This document shows positions 52,844 to 62,627 of a DNA stretch of 64,000 nt, in pieces. Source of the DNA: CAIZQW01 sp942493055. Its GTDB lineage: Bacteria > Verrucomicrobiota > Kiritimatiellia > RFP12 > UBA1067. Made by a program: the position numbers and the translations under genes. Numbering within the stretch: position 1 is the first letter of the stretch; each line of letters starts with the position of its first letter. The DNA lies in NCBI GenBank assembly GCA_942493055.1, contig OW818680.1:3472001-3536000 (forward strand). The letters run 5' to 3'. The notes below the pieces were generated by a model that saw nothing but the letters and a program-made list of their open reading frames with translations, was not told where the DNA came from and did not search any database.

Positions 52844-54433
52844 TCAGACAAGCAAAGTGAAATAATCTTCATTAGCCTTCCGAACTTTTGAAATTTGCTT
52901 GGCATCTAAGCTGTCGCGAATATCGAGGAAGAATCGTTCAAGCATTTGGGTATCTGCATCACTAGGATATCCGGAGTGTTCTAAGAGTTGCTTGGTGCTA
53001 AGTGCCTTTCCGGTTGCTTTGAGTGCATCAATAACAGGGACGATCTTCTTTGACTTCATACGACTACCTGTCCTTTTTTTTAAAGTTTTCTTTTTGTCCT
53101 CGGTGGTTAGCGCCAAGATTACGCGCTCTGCTTTGATTCGTTTCAGCAAGGCCTCGCTGGAGTTTTCGCCAGTGATGAGGCCGGGATTGGCTGCGCGCCA
53201 GTCGGCGGTGAGTTCACCGCTAAAGGCTTTGGCAAGGATCGATTGAGTTAGGTGATTGATGCGTGAAAGGGCATCGTTAACGCGCTTCTCAACCTGGTCG
53301 GCATAAGAAAGAATCTCCATGACACGACGAACGATTTCCGTTTGCTCAGCAAACTCAGGTATTGGAATTAAAAGCTCTTTCAATTTTGTTCCATTCACGT
53401 TTGGCTGACCAATTCCAGCGCTAAACTCCAATATTTGCGACCAGTATTGAGTTGATTGGAAAAACAACGAGAGATACTCGATTGAATTCTGCGAACCGCA
53501 TCTAACTCGTATCAAATACGAAGCGAATACAGCCTCGGGGGGCGTTTCAGATATTAGGAAGCTTTTCCCAACGGTTGCTCCCGTCCTTGCGAACAGCAAA
53601 TCTCCTTTCTTTAACAAATAAGTTTCTTTTTTTCTCTCTTCAATCTCACAGAATGGGACATCTACCCAGTTTACGTAATTACTTTGAATGTCAGTAATCC
53701 TCAACATTTTTGGACCAACTTCTCGGACCGTTGATTTAGCGGTGTACCCATATGTTACATCAGAGGATATTTCTTTGAGTCTTTTTGTGACCCAAGAGGC
53801 AAGGGGCATGGCGTTACCTACCCGCCACTGTTCGGTGAGTTTGCCGGAGACTGCGGCGGACAGTGTGGATTGGCGGAAACGTTTGAGGACGGCAGTAATG
53901 GAGCCAAGGCGAGTTTTGCATTTGTCCACCTGCGTCAGCAGAGCGTCTAGCTGTTTCACGATTTGCTGTTGCTCTGCTAAAGGTGGAAAAACCAATACTG
54001 TCTTTTCAAATATTCCTTTTGTTACGTGGCGCAAACCAACTCCGCCTTGAGCACTAGAAATCAACTCGTCTAACTTCTGATTGATGGCAAATCTAAAGAA
54101 GTGCTTATCAATCAGTTCCTCTGGAAACGCTATCTTGAAAATATGCTGATTCAGTACTGCATCACCGCCATACCAAACATGTGCCCCAAATGAGGTGCCG
54201 GGAGTACCTGACCATGCAAAAAGGAGATCTCCGTTTTTTACAAGATGCTTCTCCTCAACTTCCCCAGCGCAATGGTTAAATGATGCGTCTTGATTGTTAA
54301 GATTTTGAATGCGTATAATTGGAAGCCCATCATTGCCCCAATCAGTTGGCTTGAATGCGCGACCATTGATCAAATCGCAAAGTTGATCAATTTCTGCGAA
54401 CTTCCATCCACAGGGTATAGCTGCCTCAATCAT
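52844..54433 (-). CDS. hsdS: Type I restriction specificity subunit HsdS with C-terminal extension
   Basis: A 529-residue specificity protein with two target-recognition domains: TRD1 starts GWKFAEIDQLCDLINGRAF, TRD2 near VTKRLKEISSDVTYGYTAK. Each is followed by a conserved helical spacer (PPLAEQQQIVKQLDALLTQV and IPEFAEQTEIVRRVMEIL). It should read a bipartite DNA site and join HsdM and HsdR. The last 85 residues, after KKTLKKRTGSRMKSKK, look like an added winged-helix domain (VIDALKATGKALSTKQLLEH), longer than typical HsdS. ATGA overlap with hsdM. Confidence 0.9.
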   Translation of the reverse strand: MIEAAIPCGWKFAEIDQLCDLINGRAFKPTDWGNDGLPIIRIQNLNNQDASFNHCAGEVEEKHLVKNGDLLFAWSGTPGTSFGAHVWYGGDAVLNQHIFKIAFPEELIDKHFFRFAINQKLDELISSAQGGVGLRHVTKGIFEKTVLVFPPLAEQQQIVKQLDALLTQVDKCKTRLGSITAVLKRFRQSTLSAAVSGKLTEQWRVGNAMPLASWVTKRLKEISSDVTYGYTAKSTVREVGPKMLRITDIQSNYVNWVDVPFCEIEERKKETYLLKKGDLLFARTGATVGKSFLISETPPEAVFASYLIRVRCGSQNSIEYLSLFFQSTQYWSQILEFSAGIGQPNVNGTKLKELLIPIPEFAEQTEIVRRVMEILSYADQVEKRVNDALSRINHLTQSILAKAFSGELTADWRAANPGLITGENSSEALLKRIKAERVILALTTEDKKKTLKKRTGSRMKSKKIVPVIDALKATGKALSTKQLLEHSGYPSDADTQMLERFFLDIRDSLDAKQISKVRKANEDYFTLLV

Positions 54434-55959
54434 TTCTTAGATTCCTCGGAAAAGCCGAGGACCTCGGCCAGCAGGGTTTTCTGCGCTTTTGATTCATCGG
54501 TTTTGCCAAGGGCGGACATAAGACCATCGAGTTCGCGCAGTGCTTCCGTGAGTTCGGCCATGGCTTCTGCAGCAAGCATGTCGGGCTCTGGCAAATTGGC
54601 TGCATCGACACTGTCGCTGTCTTTGATCCATGAAATATCGAGCGAGTCACCTTTAGTGTCGCGAATCCAATCCCTTGAAAAACAACGCCAACGTGAATTT
54701 TCTTCGGTATGTTCAGTGCCTTCCGGCAAGAAAGACCACTCCCTCTCAGTTCGTTTGCTGCTTCCATCTACCTTCTTGCCGTAGACCTTCTCAAAGGGCT
54801 CAAGATGCTCCTCTCCAAACGGTGTGCGCTTGCCGAAGCTGGGCATATTTGAACGCAGATCGTAGACCCAAACATTTTTTGTGTTGTCCTTTTCAGTCTT
54901 GCCCCGTGTGAAAAACAACACATTCGTCTTTACCCCCTGGGCATAGAAAATTCCAGTCGGTAAACGCAGGATGGTGTGCAGGTTGCACTTGTCCATCAGG
55001 TCGCGGCGTATGGCCGTGCCGACCCCAGCTTCGAACAAAACATTGTCTGGCACAACAACCGCTGCCCGTGCTTTACCATTTTTCTTGAGCGACCTGTAAA
55101 TGACCTGCATGAAGTTGAGTTGTTTGTTGGCCGTGGGGAAGGTCAGATCTGAGCGCGTGGGCTGCTCACCGCCTGTTTTTGTCCCGAAAGGCGGATTGGT
55201 TAGGATCACGTCAAAGTCTTTCAGCTTCTCTGCCCGGCTTGAGAGCGAGTCACCGAGTAGCAGATCGCCATCAATATCGTGCAGCATGGCATTCATAAGC
55301 GCCAGACGGTGGGCATCTTGCACTAATTCGACGCCGGAGAATGCTTCCTTGCGTTGGAAATTCCGTTCTGCTGTCGACCACTCAAACTTGCTTGACTTTG
55401 ATTCAACATAATTATTGGCGGCTATCATGAAGCCGAATGTCCCGGCTGCCGGATCAAAACAACGCTCTTTCAGCTCGGGCTGGGTAAGCCGCACCATGGA
55501 GTCAATCAGAGGGCGCGGGGTAAAATACTGCCCTGCACCCGATTTCTTCTCTTCCGAGTTTTTCTGGAGCAAGCCTTCATACAGGTCGCCCAGTCCTTCC
55601 CGCTTGGCTTCGTACCAGTCAAGCTTGTTGAGTTCAGAAATCAGCTTTGCAAGGTTGGCCGGATGTTGGATATCGCTGCGGGCGTTGGCATAGATTTCCT
55701 TGATGCGGCCCTTGGATTCTTCACCGCCAAGGTGACGCAGGAGCTCTTCATAAAACTTCTTTAAGGTAGTTCCCTGTAAAGGGGTTAAGTCGTCCCAGCG
55801 ATACCCAGCAGGTATTTTGTCTTCTACGCCCGTTTCTTTGGCCATTTTCAGAAACAGCAGATAGGTCAACTCGGTGACGTACTGATGATAGGTTATCCCG
55901 TCATCGCGCAGCACATCGCATAAATTCCATAATTTTTGAACAATTTCTACTGTACTCAT
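54430..55959 (-). CDS. hsdM: Type I restriction methyltransferase HsdM
   Basis: A 509-residue N6-adenine methyltransferase. N-terminal HsdM_N helical domain (VEIVQKLWNLCDVLRDDGI), then the AdoMet site DPAAGTFGF (169-177) and catalytic motif IV NPPFG (255-259). It methylates host DNA at the site set by HsdS. Start and stop overlap the neighbouring hsdR and hsdS by 4 bp each, so subunit synthesis is coupled. The catalytic residues look intact. Confidence 0.94.
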   Translation of the reverse strand: MSTVEIVQKLWNLCDVLRDDGITYHQYVTELTYLLFLKMAKETGVEDKIPAGYRWDDLTPLQGTTLKKFYEELLRHLGGEESKGRIKEIYANARSDIQHPANLAKLISELNKLDWYEAKREGLGDLYEGLLQKNSEEKKSGAGQYFTPRPLIDSMVRLTQPELKERCFDPAAGTFGFMIAANNYVESKSSKFEWSTAERNFQRKEAFSGVELVQDAHRLALMNAMLHDIDGDLLLGDSLSSRAEKLKDFDVILTNPPFGTKTGGEQPTRSDLTFPTANKQLNFMQVIYRSLKKNGKARAAVVVPDNVLFEAGVGTAIRRDLMDKCNLHTILRLPTGIFYAQGVKTNVLFFTRGKTEKDNTKNVWVYDLRSNMPSFGKRTPFGEEHLEPFEKVYGKKVDGSSKRTEREWSFLPEGTEHTEENSRWRCFSRDWIRDTKGDSLDISWIKDSDSVDAANLPEPDMLAAEAMAELTEALRELDGLMSALGKTDESKAQKTLLAEVLGFSEESKK

Positions 55960-58900
55960 CCATACTTCCTTTGCTCACTATAAAGAGCCTCGTTTAGCTT
56001 ATCAATGACATCTGTCAACTGGCCTTGAAAAATTTTGTTGATGCGGCTGAATCCGCCCTCTTCCCGAAAAACGCCTTCATTCAGATCGTCTTTCTGAATA
56101 ATGGTTTCCTTAATGAGCTGCATCTCAAACCGAGTGAGCCATTTTTTTTGAACCGCATTCCACTCTTTCATTGAAAAGATTTTCTGCATGGCCTTTTTAA
56201 TCCGCTCTTCATGGCTTAGGAGCGGATCGCCCAATGCCTGACGTCGAATGAAAGAGATCACATCGGCGGCAATATCTTCATTCGTCCACTCCTGCCAGGC
56301 TACCCGTAGACTTTTCTCAGTGAATCCATGCAGATCCAATTCGAGTTTAAGCTCCTTCAACGATTGCCGTGTGAGTTCCCGTGGCCGTTGGCAGATGATG
56401 CTCAGTGCCGGGATTTTGTTCATGTTATCCAGAATAAAGGCCTTGAACTCATTCAGATAGTCTTCGGGCTTCTCCCCTGTTCCATAACCGCGCGTATGCG
56501 ACTCCAGCTCATCGGGGTGATCGGATATGAGAACCCGTCTAGGCTGGCTGCTGTTTTCGTCAAGGAACTCAAAATACCTACGGTTGGTTTGGACTATTGT
56601 TCTCACCTGCTCCGGTTCTGCATCGCGGAGATCCTTGATAAACTCTGCAAGGGTCACTCCGCCTGTCAGTGTTTCGAATTGCTCAGCGGTTTCCCCCTGG
56701 ATACCCCGTACTTTGCGCTGCAACTTGGCAACCAGCTGACCGATGTGGAGTTTCTGCTTAGCCGGATCGTCTATGTCGAGCAGCTCTCCAATCAGGGTGA
56801 CCAACGTTGTTTTCGGATTCGGGGCAACCGGCTTCATATTGGTCACTTCTTCAAGTGCTTCATACAGGCGGACCGCATCGTAGATATTAAAATGATCTTT
56901 CTTGATTTCATCACATAGACGGGTGGCGCGGCCCAGCATCTGCTCATAAAGAATTCTGGAGCGGACACGCCTGATAAAGACGAGGTTGCAGATCTTGGGC
57001 ACATCGATACCGGTGGTCAGTAGGTCGACGGTAACGGCAATATTGGGGAAATGCTCGTTCTTATAATGGCGGATGGCCTGCAAGGGTTTATCGATGGACC
57101 CTGTTATCTTCCGGATAGCATCGTCGTCAGCCGGACAACCCATCGCCTCAAATTCCTCTTTGAGGATGCGAACCACGGTGTCGGCATGATCATCTGAAGC
57201 AGCATAGATCAGCGTTTTCTCATCGCCATCTGGATCAAGATCCTTAATCAGCTCTTTTATAACCGTTCGATTGAATTCTTCTGTAAGCACTTTCTGGTTG
57301 AATCCATCCACTTCGATATTCACTTCATCCGGAATATTTTCGATATTGGTGATCTCTCCCGTTTTAGTGTCAAAAACAGGAATCGTATCGCCTTTATTCC
57401 ACTTGATACCGTTTTTGGATAATGATGTTGTGATTTGGTGCGGAGGTTCGTGATCAACCAACCAACCATCAATCACGGCCTCACGATAGCTGTAGGTATA
57501 GACCGGCGCGCCAAAAATCTCTATCGTGTGAGGGGCGGGTGTTGCCGTCATCCCGATCTTGACCGCATCGAAATACTCAATAACCTTGCGATATTTGCTG
57601 ATGTAATCGTTCTGATCGCGGTATTCGAGTTCTGTATCGCTCATTTCACGGTCAAGCGTATAACCACGATGGGCTTCATCCACCACAATGCAGTCGTATT
57701 GATCCACGGTTGGTATTTTTGCATCGTCGTTGCTAAACATGATACGGCGCATAATACTTTGGACGGTGGAAACATCGACTCGTGTATCCGACTCCACTTC
57801 AGTCGTGTCTATGTCCGCGACTCCAAAAGTTTCAGAGAAGCTGAGAAAATCCTCGATCTGAATGTCATGGAAACTGTCGCTCGCCTGTTCACCCAGAGCA
57901 TTGCGGTCCACCAGGAAGAGAACACGTTTAAAGCGGTCTGATTTGATCAGGCGGTAAATCAATGCGATAGCCGTACGCGTCTTGCCGGTGCCGGTCGCCA
58001 TGGCCAGTAGGATAGCTTGCTGATTGCTCAGAAGCGCCTTCTCCACTTTACGCACAGCGGTTTCCTGATAGTCTCTCAGGCCCAGATAATCAAATGATTC
58101 CTTTTCGATTTTTTTAGTGGCAGCGACGATATCCTGCTTGAGAAGGTCTTTGAGCCCTTCAGAGGAGTACCATGCATGCAATGGTCTGGGATGGTTTGTA
58201 GATTCTCGTCCATCCAGAAACCAAATACCGGACTTGTCTTCCAACTGCTTTAAATAGGGCCTTCCATTGGTTGAAAACATGAAGGGGACTTTATATTTGC
58301 TCCAAGGCCCTCCGATAAAGCACTCTTCCCCTTTGATTACGATATCACAGGAATACCGTTTGGCCTGTCCAACGTCAGAAACAACCTGCTTGCCCCATTT
58401 CTTGGCCTCAACAAAGCCGATCAAGTCCATACCTGCAAATAATGCGTAATCAGCCGGCCCTGAAGAGGTCGGCCACTCCGCAATGGCTTTGTTTTTGCCC
58501 TTCTCCGGCCGGGCACCCATTGCATAACGGAGATTCACGGTATCGGCAATCCAACCAGCAGCGTTCAACTGATCATCTATGAGCTGACGGGTTTCCGCCT
58601 CTGAAAGATTCAGAGTCTTCGATGCGCGAGCCGAAGATCTCCGGCGTTCAGAACGTTGCGCCTTTGAAACCTCCAGCCCCTTTAACATCTCCAGCTTTTC
58701 CAACAGCTTTGAGTTTTCCTGTGCCAGCTGTTCATTGGCCCGCGTTAATTCGGATGCAAGTTGCTCCAGATCATCCTGAGAAGCGGACGGCACTGGCATG
58801 GTGAAGCTGTCAATCGAGAGATGGGAGGTGCTATAGGTCTTCGCGAACCATTCTGCTAAATGATGGGCAACTTGAAGCTGTGTTTTTGCACCATCTTCGC

Positions 58901-59195
58901 TCGCATAACCTTCGTGCGTTGCGCGGTTTCCTGCCTTCCGGATGGAATGAAACAACGGGCCAATGGTATCCGGTATGATGCCTTTGCTTTGCAGCAGGTT
59001 GAGCCGCTTAATCTGAGCTCCGTCAAAGGGCTCGTTCAGGTTCTCGTAAGCGATCAGATATTTAGTCTGGGTCTCTGCAAACAAGCGAAGCTTCGTGAGC
59101 GCTGCGTTGGCATCCTGATACAGATATTTTTCTGCCAGCGCACCAAGTTCAGCCAGCTCAGGCCACTCTGTTTGAAGAAATCCAAAATTACTCAC
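55956..59195 (-). CDS. hsdR: Type I restriction endonuclease HsdR (EcoEI-like, DUF4145)
   Basis: A 1079-residue motor-nuclease. N-terminal DUF4145-like domain (about 1-120) and a coiled-coil stretch (about 140-180) are followed by the nuclease domain with D249 and E263-A-K265, then SF2 translocase motifs: MATGTGKT (399-406), VVDEAHRGY, MTATPAP, and RATRLCDEI. The C-terminal part fits EcoEI_R_C. It translocates and cleaves unmethylated DNA with HsdM and HsdS. All catalytic motifs appear intact. Start overlaps the radC-like stop by 4 bp, and the stop overlaps the hsdM start. Confidence 0.93.
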   Translation of the reverse strand: MSNFGFLQTEWPELAELGALAEKYLYQDANAALTKLRLFAETQTKYLIAYENLNEPFDGAQIKRLNLLQSKGIIPDTIGPLFHSIRKAGNRATHEGYASEDGAKTQLQVAHHLAEWFAKTYSTSHLSIDSFTMPVPSASQDDLEQLASELTRANEQLAQENSKLLEKLEMLKGLEVSKAQRSERRRSSARASKTLNLSEAETRQLIDDQLNAAGWIADTVNLRYAMGARPEKGKNKAIAEWPTSSGPADYALFAGMDLIGFVEAKKWGKQVVSDVGQAKRYSCDIVIKGEECFIGGPWSKYKVPFMFSTNGRPYLKQLEDKSGIWFLDGRESTNHPRPLHAWYSSEGLKDLLKQDIVAATKKIEKESFDYLGLRDYQETAVRKVEKALLSNQQAILLAMATGTGKTRTAIALIYRLIKSDRFKRVLFLVDRNALGEQASDSFHDIQIEDFLSFSETFGVADIDTTEVESDTRVDVSTVQSIMRRIMFSNDDAKIPTVDQYDCIVVDEAHRGYTLDREMSDTELEYRDQNDYISKYRKVIEYFDAVKIGMTATPAPHTIEIFGAPVYTYSYREAVIDGWLVDHEPPHQITTSLSKNGIKWNKGDTIPVFDTKTGEITNIENIPDEVNIEVDGFNQKVLTEEFNRTVIKELIKDLDPDGDEKTLIYAASDDHADTVVRILKEEFEAMGCPADDDAIRKITGSIDKPLQAIRHYKNEHFPNIAVTVDLLTTGIDVPKICNLVFIRRVRSRILYEQMLGRATRLCDEIKKDHFNIYDAVRLYEALEEVTNMKPVAPNPKTTLVTLIGELLDIDDPAKQKLHIGQLVAKLQRKVRGIQGETAEQFETLTGGVTLAEFIKDLRDAEPEQVRTIVQTNRRYFEFLDENSSQPRRVLISDHPDELESHTRGYGTGEKPEDYLNEFKAFILDNMNKIPALSIICQRPRELTRQSLKELKLELDLHGFTEKSLRVAWQEWTNEDIAADVISFIRRQALGDPLLSHEERIKKAMQKIFSMKEWNAVQKKWLTRFEMQLIKETIIQKDDLNEGVFREEGGFSRINKIFQGQLTDVIDKLNEALYSEQRKYG

Positions 59196-59881
59196 AGTAA
59201 CTCTCCTGTCTTCAGACTAAAGATGGAGTCAGGCGAAACAATCAGGTGATCGATGAACCGAATGCCCATCTCAAGCAGCAACTCATCCAGGCGTGCGGTG
59301 ATCCGGTGATCAGCCTCTGAGGGGGCTGATGTTCCAGACGGATGACTATGTGCAAGAATAATTCCGGAGGCATTATGCAGGAGCGCCTCCTTTATAATCT
59401 CACGGGGGTAAACCGGAAGGCGGTTCAAGGTGCCCTCTGAAACTGTCGCACTATGACCAAACCTGTTAGCATCATCCAGACAAATCAGCACTAAGCATTC
59501 ACGGTTTGCCGCAGGGATGCAGGTTCTGACAAGTTGTGCAATATCACGTGGTTCCGAGATTCGCCTCCTACTTTTAGTTTTGTGCTCAAAGTAGCGGTGG
59601 ATACACGCGCGGACCAAAGAGATAAGCGTACTAGAAGACGGCCCCACGCCATCACAGTTCTCCAGTTCGTTCCACGGCTGGTCGAGAACCGCACTGAAGG
59701 ACCTGTGTTGCTTGAGCAAGGCTTTTGCGAGTGGCTTGGTATCTTTTCGGGGAATAGAATAGGTGAGAAGAAATTCAAGAAGTTCATGGTCGGCAAGTGA
59801 CGCGCCACCAGAACCCCGGAATCGATCTCTCAAGCGTTCTCGATGCCCAAGATTTAGTGAATTGTCTGAATCACTTGCCAT
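59192..59881 (-). CDS. radC: RadC-like JAB-domain protein heading the type I operon
   Basis: A 229-residue RadC family protein: an N-terminal helix-hairpin-helix-like UPF0758 part (LADHELLEFLLTYSIPRKDT) and a C-terminal JAB/MPN domain with metal motif AHSHPSGTSAPSEADHR (H-x-H-P-S-G...S..D). RadC proteins are frequently linked to mobile and defence loci; their reaction is not established. ATG 59881 gives the normal family start MASDSDNSLNLGHRERL; a GTG at 59908 would add nine residues. It is the first gene of a four-gene operon in which each gene overlaps the next by 4 bp. Confidence 0.88.
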   Translation of the reverse strand: MASDSDNSLNLGHRERLRDRFRGSGGASLADHELLEFLLTYSIPRKDTKPLAKALLKQHRSFSAVLDQPWNELENCDGVGPSSSTLISLVRACIHRYFEHKTKSRRRISEPRDIAQLVRTCIPAANRECLVLICLDDANRFGHSATVSEGTLNRLPVYPREIIKEALLHNASGIILAHSHPSGTSAPSEADHRITARLDELLLEMGIRFIDHLIVSPDSIFSLKTGELL

Positions 59882-59916
59882 GAATCTTCTTTCATTCCTT
59901 TGTAACACCTTGCATT

Positions 59917-59937
59917 TTCGGATCTAACTGATCCGAA
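59917..59937. promoter_or_regulatory. 8-bp inverted repeat upstream of radC-hsd operon
   Basis: TTCGGATC and GATCCGAA are perfect 8-bp arms around a 5-base spacer, 36 bp upstream of the chosen radC-like start. It could be an operator controlling the restriction operon. No T-run follows on either strand, so it is not a terminator. Confidence 0.45.
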
Positions 59938-60353
59938 CTTTGCCACTGAAAACAAGCTACGACCTGTTATGGATTCAAGCCAAATAAACGTAATGTTTAA
60001 ATATTAAACTAAACATAGGGGGAAGGAAATATTAAAATCAGTGCCGTTTCAAAGAATTTGTTAGGGTTCCTCTTGTAAATAAGAGAGGTCGTCGAGTTTG
60101 GAGTTATGCGATTTGGGTAGTACCACGATATCCAGCCACCTTTGAAGGATGGTTATGTGTATATATAGATGTAACTGTTATAAAGTTCTTAAGCAGAATA
60201 TGTTACGGAACACAATTGATAATAGTAGGACAGAACGCAATTCTATATCGCGAATATTTCAAACGTAATCTTGACATAATAATCCCGATTGTGCATACTT
60301 TTGAAAAAGTGAGGTTCCGATAGTTTATTCAAACGTTTTAAAGGAGGGTCCGT
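59938..60353. promoter_or_regulatory. AT-rich divergent intergenic region
   Basis: The gap separates the restriction operon (minus) from the lipoprotein gene (plus). Apart from the promoter at 60271 and the AAGGAGG before 60354 I see no gene or repeat. It lies at the right edge of the defence island. Confidence 0.6.
60271..60299 (+). promoter_or_regulatory. Sigma70-type promoter for the lipoprotein gene
   Basis: TTGACA (60271-60276, perfect -35), 17-base spacer, CATACT (60294-60299; 4 of 6 match the TATAAT -10). It lies about 55 bp before ATG 60354, which has AAGGAGG upstream. This is the best recognisable promoter in the window. Confidence 0.65.
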
Positions 60354-62510
60354 ATGAAGAGCACAAGAAACTACGTGGGCGTATACACTATGATGGCAGG
60401 CATATTCCTAATTCTATCAGGTTGCCTCACAAGTCCTTTCGAGCAAAACACCGTTAGATATCAAGACGATCTGGGAACTGTTCATGTCACGCTCTTCCCT
60501 CCAATGCATTACGACGCCTACCGCAATGACCTCCAACCCTCATTCAAGTTTGATTCTGAAGATGCGTTGAATGCTGCAGTACCAATAACACAAAGGAGAG
60601 CGGACGCAAGCCGCTCAGAGCAGACCTACACTGCAGCCGTGGCTCTTCCCACTGTTTCGAATGTAGATCATAAATTAGTTACAACAAGTGACGGGATTAG
60701 AAGCTCAGAGAATACAAGCGAAAGAAAGCTCCAATCGAATGCGGTTGATGGAGCACCAGTAGCAACGTCAACTTTAGCCCCATTGCAAGCTACAGCGGAG
60801 GGAGACATTAAAGTTGATCCGTTTCTCAAGTATTGGACGGCGACCGCCCTCTATCAAGAGGTTCATTTACTGAACCGACTCTACAAAGACCTTGGTGTTG
60901 ACGATGATTATGAACCTTATATCGTGCGGCTCGAAGTCGCTTGCATGACTAAATTACGGAATGCACCCTACGATGCTGTTGTTGATGTATCATTCTCAGT
61001 CGAACAGCTCCATACCAACAGTATTTGGCCAGAGTCAGTGCGTATCATTCCTTGTTTGGTTACTGATAATGTTGAAACGCGAGCATGCGATTTGAGTTCG
61101 AGTGAAATCATTAATACGGCTTTGGAACTCAGCGGTGGATGGAACTGGGTGAGCGCTGCTGTCGCTGCTAAAGGGAGAAATGAATTTGTACGATCTTTAC
61201 TAGGACGCGAGCATAACAGTTTGCTTACTGTTGGCCGACTTTCTGATAATACAATTCGCGTGCGATTAGGTGCAATGCAACAGGCCGGCAGTATTTACGC
61301 GATGGTTCCGAGGACGCACAAAATTACACTGATAGCCCTTGTTAAGAAAGAAGATGCCCTCCTGCCAAAGCAAAGGCTTAATGCATATTCAAAAGTGTCT
61401 ATGTACGATGCAAACAAAGGAACAAAATTACCAGCCCGAAGAGATGATGACTCAAAAGCAATCAAGCAAGAGTGCATTAGGCTATTTGGTGAGCCCAGTG
61501 TCATGCTCAATTTAAGTACAAATGCCACATTAATCGCTCAGCTTACAGAGGAAGTAAAAAACTCAAACAGGGAAGAATTTTTATCTCTCATCACATGTTT
61601 ATACAAAAAGGAAGTGTCAGGTCCTACTATTAATCCACCAACAAGGCGGATACGCGGTATCATGAATGCATTACCTCCTTTGGAGACAGAGCAGATAAAT
61701 GGGGCTGAAACTAACAAGTTAAATATTATTCGCTCCATTGAACTCTGGGGAAAAATCTCCAAGCTCTTGTTAAAACGCGGATACGACTTCAGTAGCATTC
61801 CGCTTCCTCAGGCACCTGCACGGTCTGACTGTAGGATCAGTGATCAAGGGTTTGTGAGTACTAACGAGCCTCTAAGTGTTTTAGACGATGGAAACAAAAT
61901 TTCAGTTCACATCAGAAATGCAGGAAGACCAAAGGTCTCGCGCTTTCAAGCGATGCTTTCTGCATTGGATCAGAAGAATAAACCGATCACGTTTTCCGCC
62001 ACTTCGGTCAGTGCTGACAATGACAGTACTGGACTTCTCATTGAATTTCCGTCAACCAGCAAGTGGACTGCGAATGAACCCAAGACGCTATCACTTTTCT
62101 GGGTTGAACCATCAGGTCAAATTACAACGAATTGGGTTTTCGACAGACTCGATTACACTCTTGCATTAGACAAGGATGTTCCTGCGGTTGAGTTGTCTCT
62201 TGTAAGCCCCAAAATAATCGCCCGCGATGCAAATAACATTGGCTCCTTCCGATTGAAAGTCAGCAAGTGGGAAACTGGATGCACTAATGATGTTTTAGCC
62301 CACTTCAATGCCGATGTGAAGGATATTAGCCCTGCGGGCATTCTCAGCGCACCGAATCCGTCGAACAACATGAAAATCTTGGCTAATGGCATCGTGACCG
62401 TAAAACTGGAAAACTTGTTTGCTGAACAGCAGGTTGAAGTTACGGCCAAGACCAAAAAGGGACAGGAACTCTCAAAACCCCAGACCCTGACCGTTGAGAA
62501 GGCGAAATAG
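60354..62510 (+). CDS. Unknown lipoprotein
   Basis: A 718-residue protein with a lipoprotein signal peptide ending in the lipobox LILSGC (Cys at about residue 23). The N-terminal 140 residues are Ser/Thr-rich and probably disordered. After that come mixed domains, for example LYQEVHLLNRLYKDLGVDDD and VRLEVACMTKLRN, and in the last 250 residues a series of beta-rich stretches resembling Ig-like modules (ISVHIRNAGRPKVSRFQ, VTVKLENLFAEQQVEVTAK). No family recognised. The outer-membrane or periplasmic location is inferred. The gene has its own sigma70-like promoter. Confidence 0.7.
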   Translation: MKSTRNYVGVYTMMAGIFLILSGCLTSPFEQNTVRYQDDLGTVHVTLFPPMHYDAYRNDLQPSFKFDSEDALNAAVPITQRRADASRSEQTYTAAVALPTVSNVDHKLVTTSDGIRSSENTSERKLQSNAVDGAPVATSTLAPLQATAEGDIKVDPFLKYWTATALYQEVHLLNRLYKDLGVDDDYEPYIVRLEVACMTKLRNAPYDAVVDVSFSVEQLHTNSIWPESVRIIPCLVTDNVETRACDLSSSEIINTALELSGGWNWVSAAVAAKGRNEFVRSLLGREHNSLLTVGRLSDNTIRVRLGAMQQAGSIYAMVPRTHKITLIALVKKEDALLPKQRLNAYSKVSMYDANKGTKLPARRDDDSKAIKQECIRLFGEPSVMLNLSTNATLIAQLTEEVKNSNREEFLSLITCLYKKEVSGPTINPPTRRIRGIMNALPPLETEQINGAETNKLNIIRSIELWGKISKLLLKRGYDFSSIPLPQAPARSDCRISDQGFVSTNEPLSVLDDGNKISVHIRNAGRPKVSRFQAMLSALDQKNKPITFSATSVSADNDSTGLLIEFPSTSKWTANEPKTLSLFWVEPSGQITTNWVFDRLDYTLALDKDVPAVELSLVSPKIIARDANNIGSFRLKVSKWETGCTNDVLAHFNADVKDISPAGILSAPNPSNNMKILANGIVTVKLENLFAEQQVEVTAKTKKGQELSKPQTLTVEKAK

Positions 62511-62627
62511 GTCGCTTCCGTTCGATTGATGTTGCCGTCGTGTTGTATCAACAAGGGAAAGAGTGTTATGTGAATATAGAGGCTTTTTATTGCATCTATA
62601 AACCCGCTGCTCATGAGGAGTGATTAA

